Below, in pieces: positions 7,213-14,816 of a DNA stretch of 32,790 nt. A model generated the notes under the pieces. The model had not been told where the DNA came from, did not search any database, and saw only the letters and a list, made by a program, of their open reading frames with translations. Made by a program: the position numbers and the translations under genes. The stretch is taken from positions 1 through 32,790 of the forward strand of contig JAIOPR010000098.1 in NCBI GenBank assembly GCA_021413805.1, written 5' to 3'. The stretch is from Planctomycetota bacterium (GTDB taxonomy: Bacteria > Planctomycetota > MHYJ01 > WSZJ01). Each line of letters starts with the position of its first letter. Within the stretch, counting starts at the first letter, position 1.

Positions 7213-9791
7213 TAACGGAAGCCTACGTGTCGCGTGGAGAAACCCGGACCCTGGCGTACCGCCTCGATCGATCCACCGGCGCGCTGAGGCTCGCTTCGGA
7301 CGAGGATGCCACGGTCGTGGAGATCGGAAGCGAAGTTCACGGGCTGCCGTTCTTCGACGACCGGATTCCCGTCGGCGACTACGTCCTGCGTTTCCGGTCC
7401 CGCGGATTCCTGACACGCGAACGCAAAGTCCGTGTCGAGCGGAACAAAGAAACCCGCGCGTGGGTCTCGATGGTCCCGACCGGGTTCCGCGCGGGACTTC
7501 GGGGGAACACTTTCGAAGGACCGATCGCCACGGGGGACATGGACGGCGACGGGGTGCCCGATGTCTCGACGCTTTGCATGCAGGAGCTGTACCGCCTGGA
7601 CGGGAAGTCCGGCGGGATTTCGCGGGCCACGATCGTTTCTGACCGCATCGGGGAAAGCGGCTGGGGCGCGATCCAGTGGGATGCGGACGGGTGCCCGGAC
7701 GACGCCCTGATCAGCAAGACGTCGCGCGGACTCGTCCTGGTCGTCCTTTCGGGGCGCGAAACGGGACCGGTGGCGCCGGGAGTCCAGGCCCCCCCGCAGA
7801 AGAAGATTTGGAGCACGGTTCTTGACCCGTCGCTCCTCGAGGAGAAGCACCGGATCGAGCCGCCCGTGGAATTCGCCGGGAATCTCTGGGTGCCGGTCCT
7901 GGACGGCATCCGCGTTTTCGAACACGGCACCGGCAAGGAAGGCCCGGCCATCCACACCGGCGGGGCCGAGAAACCACGCCTCCGCCGGATCGCGGGCGGC
8001 TCGGGCCTCCTCGCGCTCACGACCGGGAAACTCCGCCGATACGCCGCCGACGGGACCGAAGTCTGGTCGAAGGAACGCCCGGATCTCCTCGCGATCGCCG
8101 ATCGCCGCAACGCTCCCTTTGAGCCGGCCGCCGACGGGCTCGTCTTCGCTTATGGCTCCCGCCACGTTTTCGCCCTCCGGGTCGCCGACGCTTCCGTCGC
8201 CTGGGAAGAATCCGACCCCGACCATGATTTCTCCGCATTCCTGGCCGACTCGGCCCCGGCGACGCCCCGGACGGTCTTCCTTTCCGGCAGCGGCTCCGTC
8301 CAGGCACGCGACGCTTCCACCGGCCGCTCCACGCTTCCACCCTTTCCCGTCGATCCCGCTGTCTGGAACCAGAGCGCCGTCACCGACACGGCACTCTTCT
8401 ACATCCGCGATGGCGAGCTCGTCTGCCTTGATACTCGAAGCGGCGCGAAACTGTGGGCCAACGCGCTTCCGGCCCCCTCCACCGCATTTCCCTCGGCCTG
8501 CGACGGGCCCGATGGTCCCGAGTACTGGTACACGACGGGAGACGGGCGCCTCCTGGTCCTCGCGGGTGGCCGGCTCCCCCGCGAAGTCCCGCTTTCGTTC
8601 ACCCCGCGGCAGGTGACTCTTCGCCCCCTCGACGCCGACGGGCGGCCCGAAGCCATCCTCGTCGGCTACGGCCTGCAGGTCGTGAATTCCACGCGGATGC
8701 TCTGGAAGCGCCGGGGGACGAACAACATGCGCCCGAGGCCGGTCGTCTTCGACGCGGGCAAAGGCAAGGCCGTTGTCGAGATTGGCCGCTGGGAAAATGG
8801 GGTGAAGGAGGCTCGCGCATTTGCGGCCGAAACCGGCGAACTGCTCTGGGGAGTCGGCGGCGAGTACGACGTCATGCTCGAGCCCGCCCTGTTCGACATC
8901 GACGGCGACGGCACGCTGGACGTCCTGACCCAGCAGCAGGTGAAGGAACTGACCGACCCGACCGTGTCGTTCGTGGCGCTCAGCGGACGCGACGGCCATC
9001 TGCTGAAGTCGATCGTGATTCCATTTACGCCCTATCCCCCCGCGATCCGCATCGATACAGGCGCCGCGATTCCCGAATTTCTCATCTGCCCGTGGGCCGA
9101 AGGGCTTATTGGTTTCCATTTCGGCGGGGACAAGCCGACGTGGAAATCCCACCTCGATCGCCCGATTTTCAGCACGCCACTCATCTTTCCCGGCGCCACC
9201 ACGGAGAAGCGGATGATCGTCGCGGCGCTCGCAGCGAGCCATCCGGAGGAAGGTGCCGTCGCCGCGTGGAGCATGGATGGCAAAGCGCTCTGGACCACGC
9301 CGCTCGCCGACATCACCTGGGGTTCCCCGTTCCCGTTCGACACGGACGGCGACGGCACGCCCGAGATCCTGGTACCGGGGCGCGCGAACATTTCCGTCCT
9401 GTCTGCGGACGGCAAACTCCTCACCACCTGGAACGGTCTGGGCGGCACCTCCGTCTCACCCACCCTGCTCCCCGACGGGTTCGTCACCGGCCTCCGGACC
9501 GGCGTCGCCCGCGCCCGCCGCGACGGCACCACGGTCTGGACCTATCCCTGCGCCTTCGTGACCGGCACCCTGGCCATCGCCGCCCTCCCCGGATCCTCGA
9601 CCCCCACCGTCATCGGCATCGACTGGAACGGCCGGCTCTTCTGCCTCGACCTCGACTCCGGCGCCGAACGCTGGCGCGTCGAAACCGGCGCACGCTGCGA
9701 GCACGGCGTGACGGTGGCGGACGTGGGCGGAATTCCCGTCGCCTTCATCGGAAGCGACGACTTCACTTTGTATGCATTCGACCTGAGGTAG
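7116..9791 (+). CDS. Extracytoplasmic propeller half of the kinase (continuation after the frameshift)
   Basis: About 890 codons are open in the frame one base behind the kinase frame. The first residues, VVEVDGKRVAGEARVPAGLH, complete the PEGA-like strand begun at 7080-7110. A second PEGA-like unit follows, then a large propeller with repeated DxDGDGxxD calcium-type loops (DMDGDGVPD, FDIDGDGTLD, FDTDGDGTPE, PLDADGRPE) and PQQ-like blades (CLDTRSGAKLW, CLDLDSGAERW). There is no signal peptide, so on its own it could not be exported; fused to the kinase helix it would lie outside the membrane as a sensor. A GTG at 7227 with weak GGAAG upstream is the only plausible restart. Joining both parts gives a protein of roughly 1,311 aa. 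Confidence 0.75.
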   Translation: MVEVDGKRVAGEARVPAGLHRIATGADGFETLITEAYVSRGETRTLAYRLDRSTGALRLASDEDATVVEIGSEVHGLPFFDDRIPVGDYVLRFRSRGFLTRERKVRVERNKETRAWVSMVPTGFRAGLRGNTFEGPIATGDMDGDGVPDVSTLCMQELYRLDGKSGGISRATIVSDRIGESGWGAIQWDADGCPDDALISKTSRGLVLVVLSGRETGPVAPGVQAPPQKKIWSTVLDPSLLEEKHRIEPPVEFAGNLWVPVLDGIRVFEHGTGKEGPAIHTGGAEKPRLRRIAGGSGLLALTTGKLRRYAADGTEVWSKERPDLLAIADRRNAPFEPAADGLVFAYGSRHVFALRVADASVAWEESDPDHDFSAFLADSAPATPRTVFLSGSGSVQARDASTGRSTLPPFPVDPAVWNQSAVTDTALFYIRDGELVCLDTRSGAKLWANALPAPSTAFPSACDGPDGPEYWYTTGDGRLLVLAGGRLPREVPLSFTPRQVTLRPLDADGRPEAILVGYGLQVVNSTRMLWKRRGTNNMRPRPVVFDAGKGKAVVEIGRWENGVKEARAFAAETGELLWGVGGEYDVMLEPALFDIDGDGTLDVLTQQQVKELTDPTVSFVALSGRDGHLLKSIVIPFTPYPPAIRIDTGAAIPEFLICPWAEGLIGFHFGGDKPTWKSHLDRPIFSTPLIFPGATTEKRMIVAALAASHPEEGAVAAWSMDGKALWTTPLADITWGSPFPFDTDGDGTPEILVPGRANISVLSADGKLLTTWNGLGGTSVSPTLLPDGFVTGLRTGVARARRDGTTVWTYPCAFVTGTLAIAALPGSSTPTVIGIDWNGRLFCLDLDSGAERWRVETGARCEHGVTVADVGGIPVAFIGSDDFTLYAFDLR

Positions 9792-9792
9792 C

Positions 9793-9853
9793 AGCCCCGG
9801 CCGTTAGCCCCGGCCGTTAGCCCCGGCCGTCAGCCCCGGCCGTTAGCCCCGGC
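9793..9853 (+). repeat. 13-bp tandem repeat, about 4.7 copies
   Basis: The unit AGCCCCGGCCGTT begins at 9793, 9806, 9819, 9832 and 9845. The third copy ends in C instead of T, and the fifth is cut after nine bases. It fills the gap between the propeller stop codon and the nadE promoter. It is non-coding, and no T tract follows that would make it a normal intrinsic terminator. Confidence 0.9.
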
Positions 9854-9870
9854 CCTTCCGCCCGGCCTTC

Positions 9871-9885
9871 GTGTACAATTGACAC
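9871..9885 (+). promoter_or_regulatory. nadE -10 box with an overlapping GTGT-N7-ACAC palindrome (possible NrtR operator)
   Basis: TACAAT (9874-9879) sits 7 nt before the nadE ATG at 9887 and there is no Shine-Dalgarno, which fits a leaderless transcript. The same bases lie in an inverted repeat, GTGT at 9871-9874 and ACAC at 9882-9885 with a 7-nt centre. A repressor bound here would block RNA polymerase directly. Because an NrtR-like regulator is encoded by the next gene, this is a reasonable operator candidate, but the assignment is inference. Confidence 0.45.
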
Positions 9886-9886
9886 C

Positions 9887-11566
9887 ATGCGCATCGCCCT
9901 CGCCCAGATCAACTTCACCGTCGGCGACATCGACGGGAACGCCGACCGCATCATCGGCGCCCTCGCCCACGGCCGCGAACGCGGCGCCCGCCTCGTCGTC
10001 TTCAGCGAACTCGCCCTCACCGGCTACCCGCCGCGCGACCTCCTCCTCAAGCAGGATTTCGTCAAGGCCCAGCTCCGCGCCCTCGAACGCGTCCGCCGCG
10101 CTTCGAAACATATCGCCGCCGTCGTCGGCTTCGCCCAGCCCAACAAGGGCACCGGCCGACCGCTCTTCAATGCCGCCGCCCTCTTCGACAACGGCCGCCT
10201 CGTCCGCGTCGCCCGCAAGTCGCTGCTCCCGTTCTACGACGTGTTCGACGAAGAGCGCTATTTCGAGCGCGGCCGCCCAGACGGCGTGGCCACCATCGAT
10301 GGCGCGAAGCTCGGCATCTCCATCTGCGAGGACGCCTGGAACGACAAGGCGTACTGGCGCCGCCGCAACTACGCCCTCGACCCGATCGCCGCGCTCTCGA
10401 AGAAAGGCGCGAAGATCCTCGTCAATACCAGCGCTTCCCCGTACTGGACCGACAAGGGCGCGATCCGCCAGAAGATGCTGGCCTCGATCGCGAAGCACCG
10501 GCGTGCGCCGCTGGTGTTCGTGAACCAGGTCGGCGGCAACGACGACCTGATTTTTGACGGCCGGTCGTGCGCGTTCGACGCGAAAGGCCGGCTGCTGGCG
10601 AGGGCCGCGGCGTTCGCCGAGGATTTCGTCGTCGTCGATCTCGACGCCCCGCCGGGGGAAATCCGGCGCCAGCCCGCGAACGAAACGGCTGCGGTCTGGG
10701 AAGCGCTGGTCCTCGGGCTGCGCGATTACGTGCGCAAATGCGGCTTCACCGACGTCGTCCTCGGCCTCTCGGGCGGCGTCGATTCTTCGCTCGTCGCCGC
10801 CATCGCCGTCGAAGCGCTCGGCAAGGACCGCGTCCACGGCGTCCTCATGCCCAGCCGCTTCACCAGCGACGCGTCGAACGAAGACGCGGACGTGATGGCG
10901 AAAGCGCTGGGGATCGAAGCGCGGACGATCCCGATCGAAGGGCCGTTCAAGGCGTACCTGGAAGCGCTGACGCCGGCGTTCGCGGGGAGGGCGGCGGACG
11001 TGACGGAGGAAAATCTGCAGGCGCGGATCAGGGGCGCGACGCTGATGGCGCTCTCGAACAAGTTCGGGTGGCTGGTGCTGACGACGGGAAACAAGAGCGA
11101 GCTCGCGACGGGGTACTGCACGCTTTACGGGGACATGTGCGGCGGGCTCGCGGTGATCAGCGACATCCCGAAGATGCTCGTTTACGCCTTGACCCGCCAC
11201 GCAAACCGCGAAAAGGCCGTCGTTCCCGAGCGAGTCTTCACCAAGGCACCGACCGCCGAGCTGCGCGCGAACCAGACCGACCAGGACAGCCTCCCGCCCT
11301 ACGACGTGCTCGACGCGATCCTCGACCGCTACGTCACGAATGACGAGGACCCGGCGAAGATCGTGAAGCGCGGGTTCGACGCCGCGACGGTGGCGAAGGT
11401 CGTCCGCATGGTGGACCGCAACGAGTACAAGCGCCGGCAGATGCCGCCCGGGCTCAAGGTCACCCCGCGCGCCTTCGGCCAGGGCCGCCGCCTCCCCGTC
11501 GCGCAGAGCTACCACCCCGAACTGCGCGCCGGGGCTCCCGCCGCCCGCAAGAGAAAGAAATCCTGA
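9887..11566 (+). CDS. nadE: Glutamine-dependent NAD+ synthetase
   Basis: The product performs the last step of NAD synthesis, amidating nicotinic acid adenine dinucleotide with ATP and using ammonia released from glutamine. The 559-aa protein has both domains. Residues 1-260 form the nitrilase-type glutaminase with the triad E41 (FSELALTGYPP), K111 (RKSLLPFYDVFDE) and C147 (GISICEDAW). Residues 270-540 form the synthetase with the PP-loop SGGVDSS (295-301), 'TTGNKSELATGYCTLYGDM' and 'PPSAELR'-type 'PTAELRANQTDQDSLPPY'. Length suits the two-domain bacterial form. The C-terminus is Lys/Arg-rich. The stop overlaps the start of the NrtR-like gene by one base (TGATG), so the two form an operon. 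Confidence 0.96.
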   Translation: MRIALAQINFTVGDIDGNADRIIGALAHGRERGARLVVFSELALTGYPPRDLLLKQDFVKAQLRALERVRRASKHIAAVVGFAQPNKGTGRPLFNAAALFDNGRLVRVARKSLLPFYDVFDEERYFERGRPDGVATIDGAKLGISICEDAWNDKAYWRRRNYALDPIAALSKKGAKILVNTSASPYWTDKGAIRQKMLASIAKHRRAPLVFVNQVGGNDDLIFDGRSCAFDAKGRLLARAAAFAEDFVVVDLDAPPGEIRRQPANETAAVWEALVLGLRDYVRKCGFTDVVLGLSGGVDSSLVAAIAVEALGKDRVHGVLMPSRFTSDASNEDADVMAKALGIEARTIPIEGPFKAYLEALTPAFAGRAADVTEENLQARIRGATLMALSNKFGWLVLTTGNKSELATGYCTLYGDMCGGLAVISDIPKMLVYALTRHANREKAVVPERVFTKAPTAELRANQTDQDSLPPYDVLDAILDRYVTNDEDPAKIVKRGFDAATVAKVVRMVDRNEYKRRQMPPGLKVTPRAFGQGRRLPVAQSYHPELRAGAPAARKRKKS

Positions 11567-12231
11567 TGCCTCTGCCTCGCCCGCAGATCCAGCTTTCCGT
11601 CGATTGCATCCTGCTCTTCCTCGACGGCCACACGCTCCGCACGCTCCTCATCCGCCGCCCGATCCCGCCTCACCTCGGCACCTGGGCGCTTCCCGGCGGC
11701 TTCGTCCGCCCCGACGAATCCCTCGAGGCCGCCGCCGCCCGCGTCCTGGCCGTCGAGACCGGCGTTCGCGACGTCTACCTCGAGCAGCTCTACACTTTCG
11801 GCGACCCCGGACGCGATCCCCGCGGCCGCGTCGTCACCGCCGCCTACATCGCCCTCGTCCGCCCCCCGGCCCCCGAGCCGCGAGAGGGCGCATGGACCCC
11901 GATGGACGCGCTTCCCGACCTCGCCTTCGACCACCTCACCATCCTCGACTACGCCCGGCAGCGCCTGAAGTACAAGCTGGAGTACAGCCCCGTCGGGTTC
12001 CGGCTGCTGCCGGAGGAGTTCACGCTGAAGCGCGTGCAGGACGCGTACGAGGCGATCCTGGGAAGGGCGCTCGACAAGCGCAACTTCCGCAAGAAACTCC
12101 TCTCGCTCAAGGTGCTGAAACCGCTCGCGAAATTCGTTCGCGAAGGGCCGCACCGGCCGGCGAGGCTGTACCGGTTTGAGGAGGAGAAGTGGGAGCGGCT
12201 GAAGGAAAAGGGGAACGTGTTCGTGTTTTGA
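11566..12231 (+). CDS. nrtR: NrtR-like Nudix-domain transcriptional regulator of NAD metabolism
   Basis: This 221-aa protein has an N-terminal Nudix domain (about residues 8-130) and a C-terminal winged-helix domain (about 145-215: 'LLPEEFTLKRVQDAYEAILGRALDKRNFRKKLLSL'), the architecture of NrtR repressors that sense ADP-ribose. The Nudix box reads GGFVRPDESLEAAAARVLAVETGV. The REUxEE core required for hydrolysis has become RVLAVE, with two acidic metal ligands missing, so the domain probably binds ligand without cleaving it, as in many NrtR proteins. One-base overlap with nadE strongly supports an NAD role. A palindrome over the nadE -10 is a candidate autoregulatory site. The alternative is a plain ADP-ribose or sugar-phosphate Nudix hydrolase, less likely given the winged helix and degraded box. 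Confidence 0.8.
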   Translation: MPLPRPQIQLSVDCILLFLDGHTLRTLLIRRPIPPHLGTWALPGGFVRPDESLEAAAARVLAVETGVRDVYLEQLYTFGDPGRDPRGRVVTAAYIALVRPPAPEPREGAWTPMDALPDLAFDHLTILDYARQRLKYKLEYSPVGFRLLPEEFTLKRVQDAYEAILGRALDKRNFRKKLLSLKVLKPLAKFVREGPHRPARLYRFEEEKWERLKEKGNVFVF

Positions 12232-12249
12232 ACGGCGAGGGGCGGGGGG

Positions 12250-13557
12250 CTATTTCTTCGAGCCGATGACCTCCGAGTTCGTGCAGAGCGCGTACTCCTG
12301 TCCCTCGGCGGCCTTGTACGTCATTCGCAGGTGATAGACCGCGAATCCGCTCTCCGGCACCTTGACCCGCGCTTCCCAGGTTCCCTTGTCGCCGGCAATC
12401 TCGACGCCCGCCCATTTCGAGTCGCGGAAGTCGCGCGTCTCGCTGGCAGCGCTCCACAACTCGACCTTGATCGGCGCCGTGGAAGCGGTCAGGGTCGTCA
12501 CGGAATCGCCCCCGGCCACCTCGGTCTTCCAGTCGAATTTCGGCCTCTCCCGCCCGTCCAGCACATCCGAATAGAACGCCGCGACCGCCTCGATCACCCC
12601 GGGGCCCAGCCCGTGCCCCGCGTTCGGGCAGTAGTGGATGTGCTTCTCGCCCTTCAGGTCCCCGTAATACAGCTTCACCGCATCCACCGGCCAGTACCGG
12701 TCGTTCGTCCCCAGCACGATCAGCTTCGGCATCGTCAGCCGCTCGATGTACGCGTACGGGTCGATCAGCTGAACGAGCCGCTTCCCATCCTCCCCCGCCA
12801 TCTGCCGCGGCAGGTCGAGGTCGGTGTAGTCCTTGATCTGCTCGGAGAATCCGCCGAAAGACTCGATCTGGAGCTTCATCTGCCGGGGCATGTTCAGCGT
12901 GTCGATGACCATCGGCGCGATCGCCTCGACCCGGTTGTCGAACGCGGCGGTGAGCCAGGTGGTCCAGCCGCGCTTGGAAGCGCCGGTGACGACGAATTTC
13001 TCGATCTTGAGGTCGAATTTCTGCTTCACGAACGCCTGGGTGGCGTCCATGGCGCGCATGACCGACTTGGTCATGGGAAGGAGGGCGGGCCAGGACTCGT
13101 CCTTCGTCTCCAGGAACTGCTGGAACGTATACGCGAGGATCTCGTCTTCGTCCTTGCCGCCGAAGATGGGTTCGTTCGGGACCTGCTCGACGATGGCAAT
13201 GACCGACCCGGTGCGGACGGCGATGTCGCGCACGAAGCCGACTTCCATCGTCATGGCGCCGGGTTCCTTTTTGCTGTTGCTGCCGCCGGCGATCACCAGC
13301 ATCGCCTGGTCCGGGTGTGTCACCTTCGCCGGCTTGATCACGTGCATCCAGTGGCGCCATTTCATCCCGTGCCAGGTCTGCGAAGTCAGCCTGAGGACCG
13401 TGATCTCCCCGCCGTCGAACGGCGTCGTCGTCTTCTCGGTCCACTTGTAGGTCTCGTCGGTCGCCAGAACGTACGGGGGCGGGTCGAGGGCGACCGCACG
13501 GGAGGCCGCGAAGAGCACGAGGGCTTGACAGGCGGTTTTGCGCAGAAGCGAGATCAC
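12250..13557 (-). CDS. Secreted PhoPQ-activated pathogenicity-related (PqaA-type) alpha/beta-hydrolase
   Basis: About 435 aa from a GTG at 13555-13557 with AAGGAG (13564-13569) upstream. The in-frame reading up to 13701 lacks a ribosome site and looks non-coding. The N-terminus MISLLRKTACQALVLFAASRAVALD is a signal peptide. The body matches the PhoPQ_related family (PF10142): 'KWRHWMHVIKP', nucleophile elbow GASKRGW, an acid in 'LIVLGTNDRYWP' and histidine in 'NAGHGL', so an export-directed alpha/beta-hydrolase with an intact Ser-Asp-His set. A C-terminal beta domain of about 100 residues follows. The true substrate of this family is unknown, and the name reflects one Salmonella homologue, not evidence of pathogenicity. 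It converges on the NrtR-like gene with an 18-nt gap. Confidence 0.85.
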   Translation of the reverse strand: MISLLRKTACQALVLFAASRAVALDPPPYVLATDETYKWTEKTTTPFDGGEITVLRLTSQTWHGMKWRHWMHVIKPAKVTHPDQAMLVIAGGSNSKKEPGAMTMEVGFVRDIAVRTGSVIAIVEQVPNEPIFGGKDEDEILAYTFQQFLETKDESWPALLPMTKSVMRAMDATQAFVKQKFDLKIEKFVVTGASKRGWTTWLTAAFDNRVEAIAPMVIDTLNMPRQMKLQIESFGGFSEQIKDYTDLDLPRQMAGEDGKRLVQLIDPYAYIERLTMPKLIVLGTNDRYWPVDAVKLYYGDLKGEKHIHYCPNAGHGLGPGVIEAVAAFYSDVLDGRERPKFDWKTEVAGGDSVTTLTASTAPIKVELWSAASETRDFRDSKWAGVEIAGDKGTWEARVKVPESGFAVYHLRMTYKAAEGQEYALCTNSEVIGSKK

Positions 13558-13631
13558 AAGGGACTCCTTTGATTTTCGGTCGTGGCGGCGCGTTCGCGCG
13601 TCAAGGCCTCGCGGGCGCTTTTCGGGTGGCC

Positions 13632-13660
13632 ACTGTAGTACGAAGGAAGAGCGGCTGTAA
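13632..13660 (-). promoter_or_regulatory. Candidate promoter of the PqaA-type gene
   Basis: On the minus strand TTACAG (13660 to 13655) and TACAGT (13637 to 13632) are separated by 17 nt, upstream of the GTG at 13557. Both hexamers are only partial matches, so confidence is low. Confidence 0.3.
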
Positions 13661-13698
13661 TTTGATTTGGAAGCGGATTGCCGCACGGCGCCCGGAAA

Positions 13699-13733
13699 CA
13701 AAAAAAGGCCGGCCCCGCGAAACGGGGCCGGCC
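13699..13733 (-). terminator. Intrinsic terminator of the anti-sigma/DUF3106 operon
   Basis: An 11-bp perfect GC-rich stem (13723-13733 pairing with 13707-13717) encloses a 5-nt loop. On the minus strand it is followed by a run of seven T (13706 to 13700). It lies about 20 nt after the stop of the 13756-14178 gene and is the clearest Rho-independent terminator in the window. It should isolate the PqaA-type gene from the upstream operon. Confidence 0.92.
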
Positions 13734-13755
13734 TCGGGATTTCACCACTTCCCTG

Positions 13756-14178
13756 CTAGAGCACCAGTTCCTTCCCCTTGCGCCCCAGGACCCCGGGCTC
13801 CTTCTTCGTCCCCAGCCCGTTCAGCTGGAGAATCATGTCCAGCGTCGGCCGCAGGTCCACTGGCACCCCGGACCCCGCGCCGAAGACATTCATCACCGCC
13901 CGGGCCGCCGCCGCGCACCGGGCCTGCCGCTCCGCCCGGACCCACGCCTTCGTCAGCAGGTCGATCCGCTTCAGCCGCGCCGAAAGCCTCGCTCTCTGCC
14001 GCTCCGTGAGGCGGTCCAGCGCATCGGAAAGCCGCGCCTCGTCCGTCCGCGACATTCTCTGGTCGCAGCGGTGGAGGAGCGCCCCCCACGATTCGTCCCT
14101 GTCTCCCGCCCACAAATGCGAAGCCCCCGCGAGGGTCATCGCGAGGGCGGCTCCGAACGCAACCAGTCCGTGCTTCAT
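13756..14178 (-). CDS. Small secreted protein of unknown function
   Basis: This 140-aa product starts at ATG 14176-14178 with Shine-Dalgarno AGGAGGA 5-6 nt upstream. The start overlaps the stop of the DUF3106 gene (ATGA). A signal peptide (MKHGLVAFGAALAMTLAGASHLWAG) is followed by a helical, Arg-rich region ('RLTERQRARLSARLKRIDLL') that resembles the repeats of the neighbouring DUF3106 protein. The tail contains 'VDLRPTLDMILQLNGLG'. Two cysteines (in HRCDQ and ARCAAA) could form a disulfide. No family was recognised. By position it is the last gene of the anti-sigma cluster, immediately before the terminator, and it probably acts in the periplasm with the DUF3106 protein. Confidence 0.75.
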   Translation of the reverse strand: MKHGLVAFGAALAMTLAGASHLWAGDRDESWGALLHRCDQRMSRTDEARLSDALDRLTERQRARLSARLKRIDLLTKAWVRAERQARCAAAARAVMNVFGAGSGVPVDLRPTLDMILQLNGLGTKKEPGVLGRKGKELVL

Positions 14179-14816
14179 TTCTGTCCTCCTCGTTCGCCAG
14201 GCGGGCCGCGCGATACCCGCTCCCTGAAGAACTGTTGAAGCTTCCGCTTCTGCTCCGGCCTGGAGAGGGCTTCGAAGGCGGCGCGATCCGCGGAGGACTT
14301 GTCCTGCAGGTATTCCCGCACGACATGCCCGCGGAACTCGCGGCCCAGGAACTCCTTTTTCTCCTCCGGGGTCGAAAGCTGCTTCAGCTGGCGTTTTTGC
14401 TCGGGCGTCAGGCCCTGGGCCATCCGCACGAACGCGACCGCCATCTTTCGCCTGTCCGCTCCCATTTCCTGCAGCTCACGGAGCTTTTGCGCGATGCGCT
14501 CCCGCTGCTGGGGCGGCAGGCCCTCCAGCTTCTTCGACAGTTCGCGGCGGCGCTCTGCAGGCAGATTCTGGAATTTCTGGAAGTTGTCCCGCACGGCGGC
14601 GACCTGCTCGGGCTTGAACGCGCGGTACTGGCGGTACGACTGCTTGATCCGGTCGCGCTCGGACTGGGGAAGCGACTTCCAGTGCTCGATGTTGCGCTTG
14701 AGTTGCTCAACCGACGGCCTGGAGGCCGTCCCCGGTGCAGCATCGCCCTGGGCCGCGGCCACGAACGGGGCGGCGAGGGCGAAGCAGAGGATGAGAAGCG
14801 CGCTAGAAATCTTCAT
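14175..14816 (-). CDS. Secreted DUF3106-type helical repeat protein
   Basis: This 213-aa product has a signal peptide (MKISSALLILCFALAAPFVAAAQ). The rest is almost entirely helical, built of units of about 20-25 residues with a (W/F)..LP..ER..(I/L)...(Y/L) pattern: 'HWKSLPQSERDRIKQSY', 'KFQNLPAERRRELSKKL', 'GLPPQQRERIAQKL', 'GLTPEQKRQLKQL', 'ALSRPEQKRKLQQF'. This is the DUF3106 pattern, often encoded beside sigma/anti-sigma pairs and somewhat like the CpxP/Spy type of periplasmic stress sensor or chaperone. The start overlaps the anti-sigma gene by 14 nt, so the two are co-expressed. The periplasmic role is inferred from context. Confidence 0.75.
   Translation of the reverse strand: MKISSALLILCFALAAPFVAAAQGDAAPGTASRPSVEQLKRNIEHWKSLPQSERDRIKQSYRQYRAFKPEQVAAVRDNFQKFQNLPAERRRELSKKLEGLPPQQRERIAQKLRELQEMGADRRKMAVAFVRMAQGLTPEQKRQLKQLSTPEEKKEFLGREFRGHVVREYLQDKSSADRAAFEALSRPEQKRKLQQFFRERVSRGPPGERGGQK

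Noticed and set aside
6891-9242. Long open frame (783 codons) antisense to the kinase-propeller gene
   Set aside because: It is a GC-rich shadow: low-complexity Arg/Gly/Pro composition, no domains, no ribosome site, and the plus strand codes for recognisable calcium-loop and propeller repeats.
9793-9853. CRISPR-like array
   Set aside because: The 13-bp units are contiguous with no spacers, and no cas genes are present.
9830-11515. Antisense open frame of 561 codons over nadE
   Set aside because: Shadow of nadE, whose catalytic residues and full length are clear on the plus strand.
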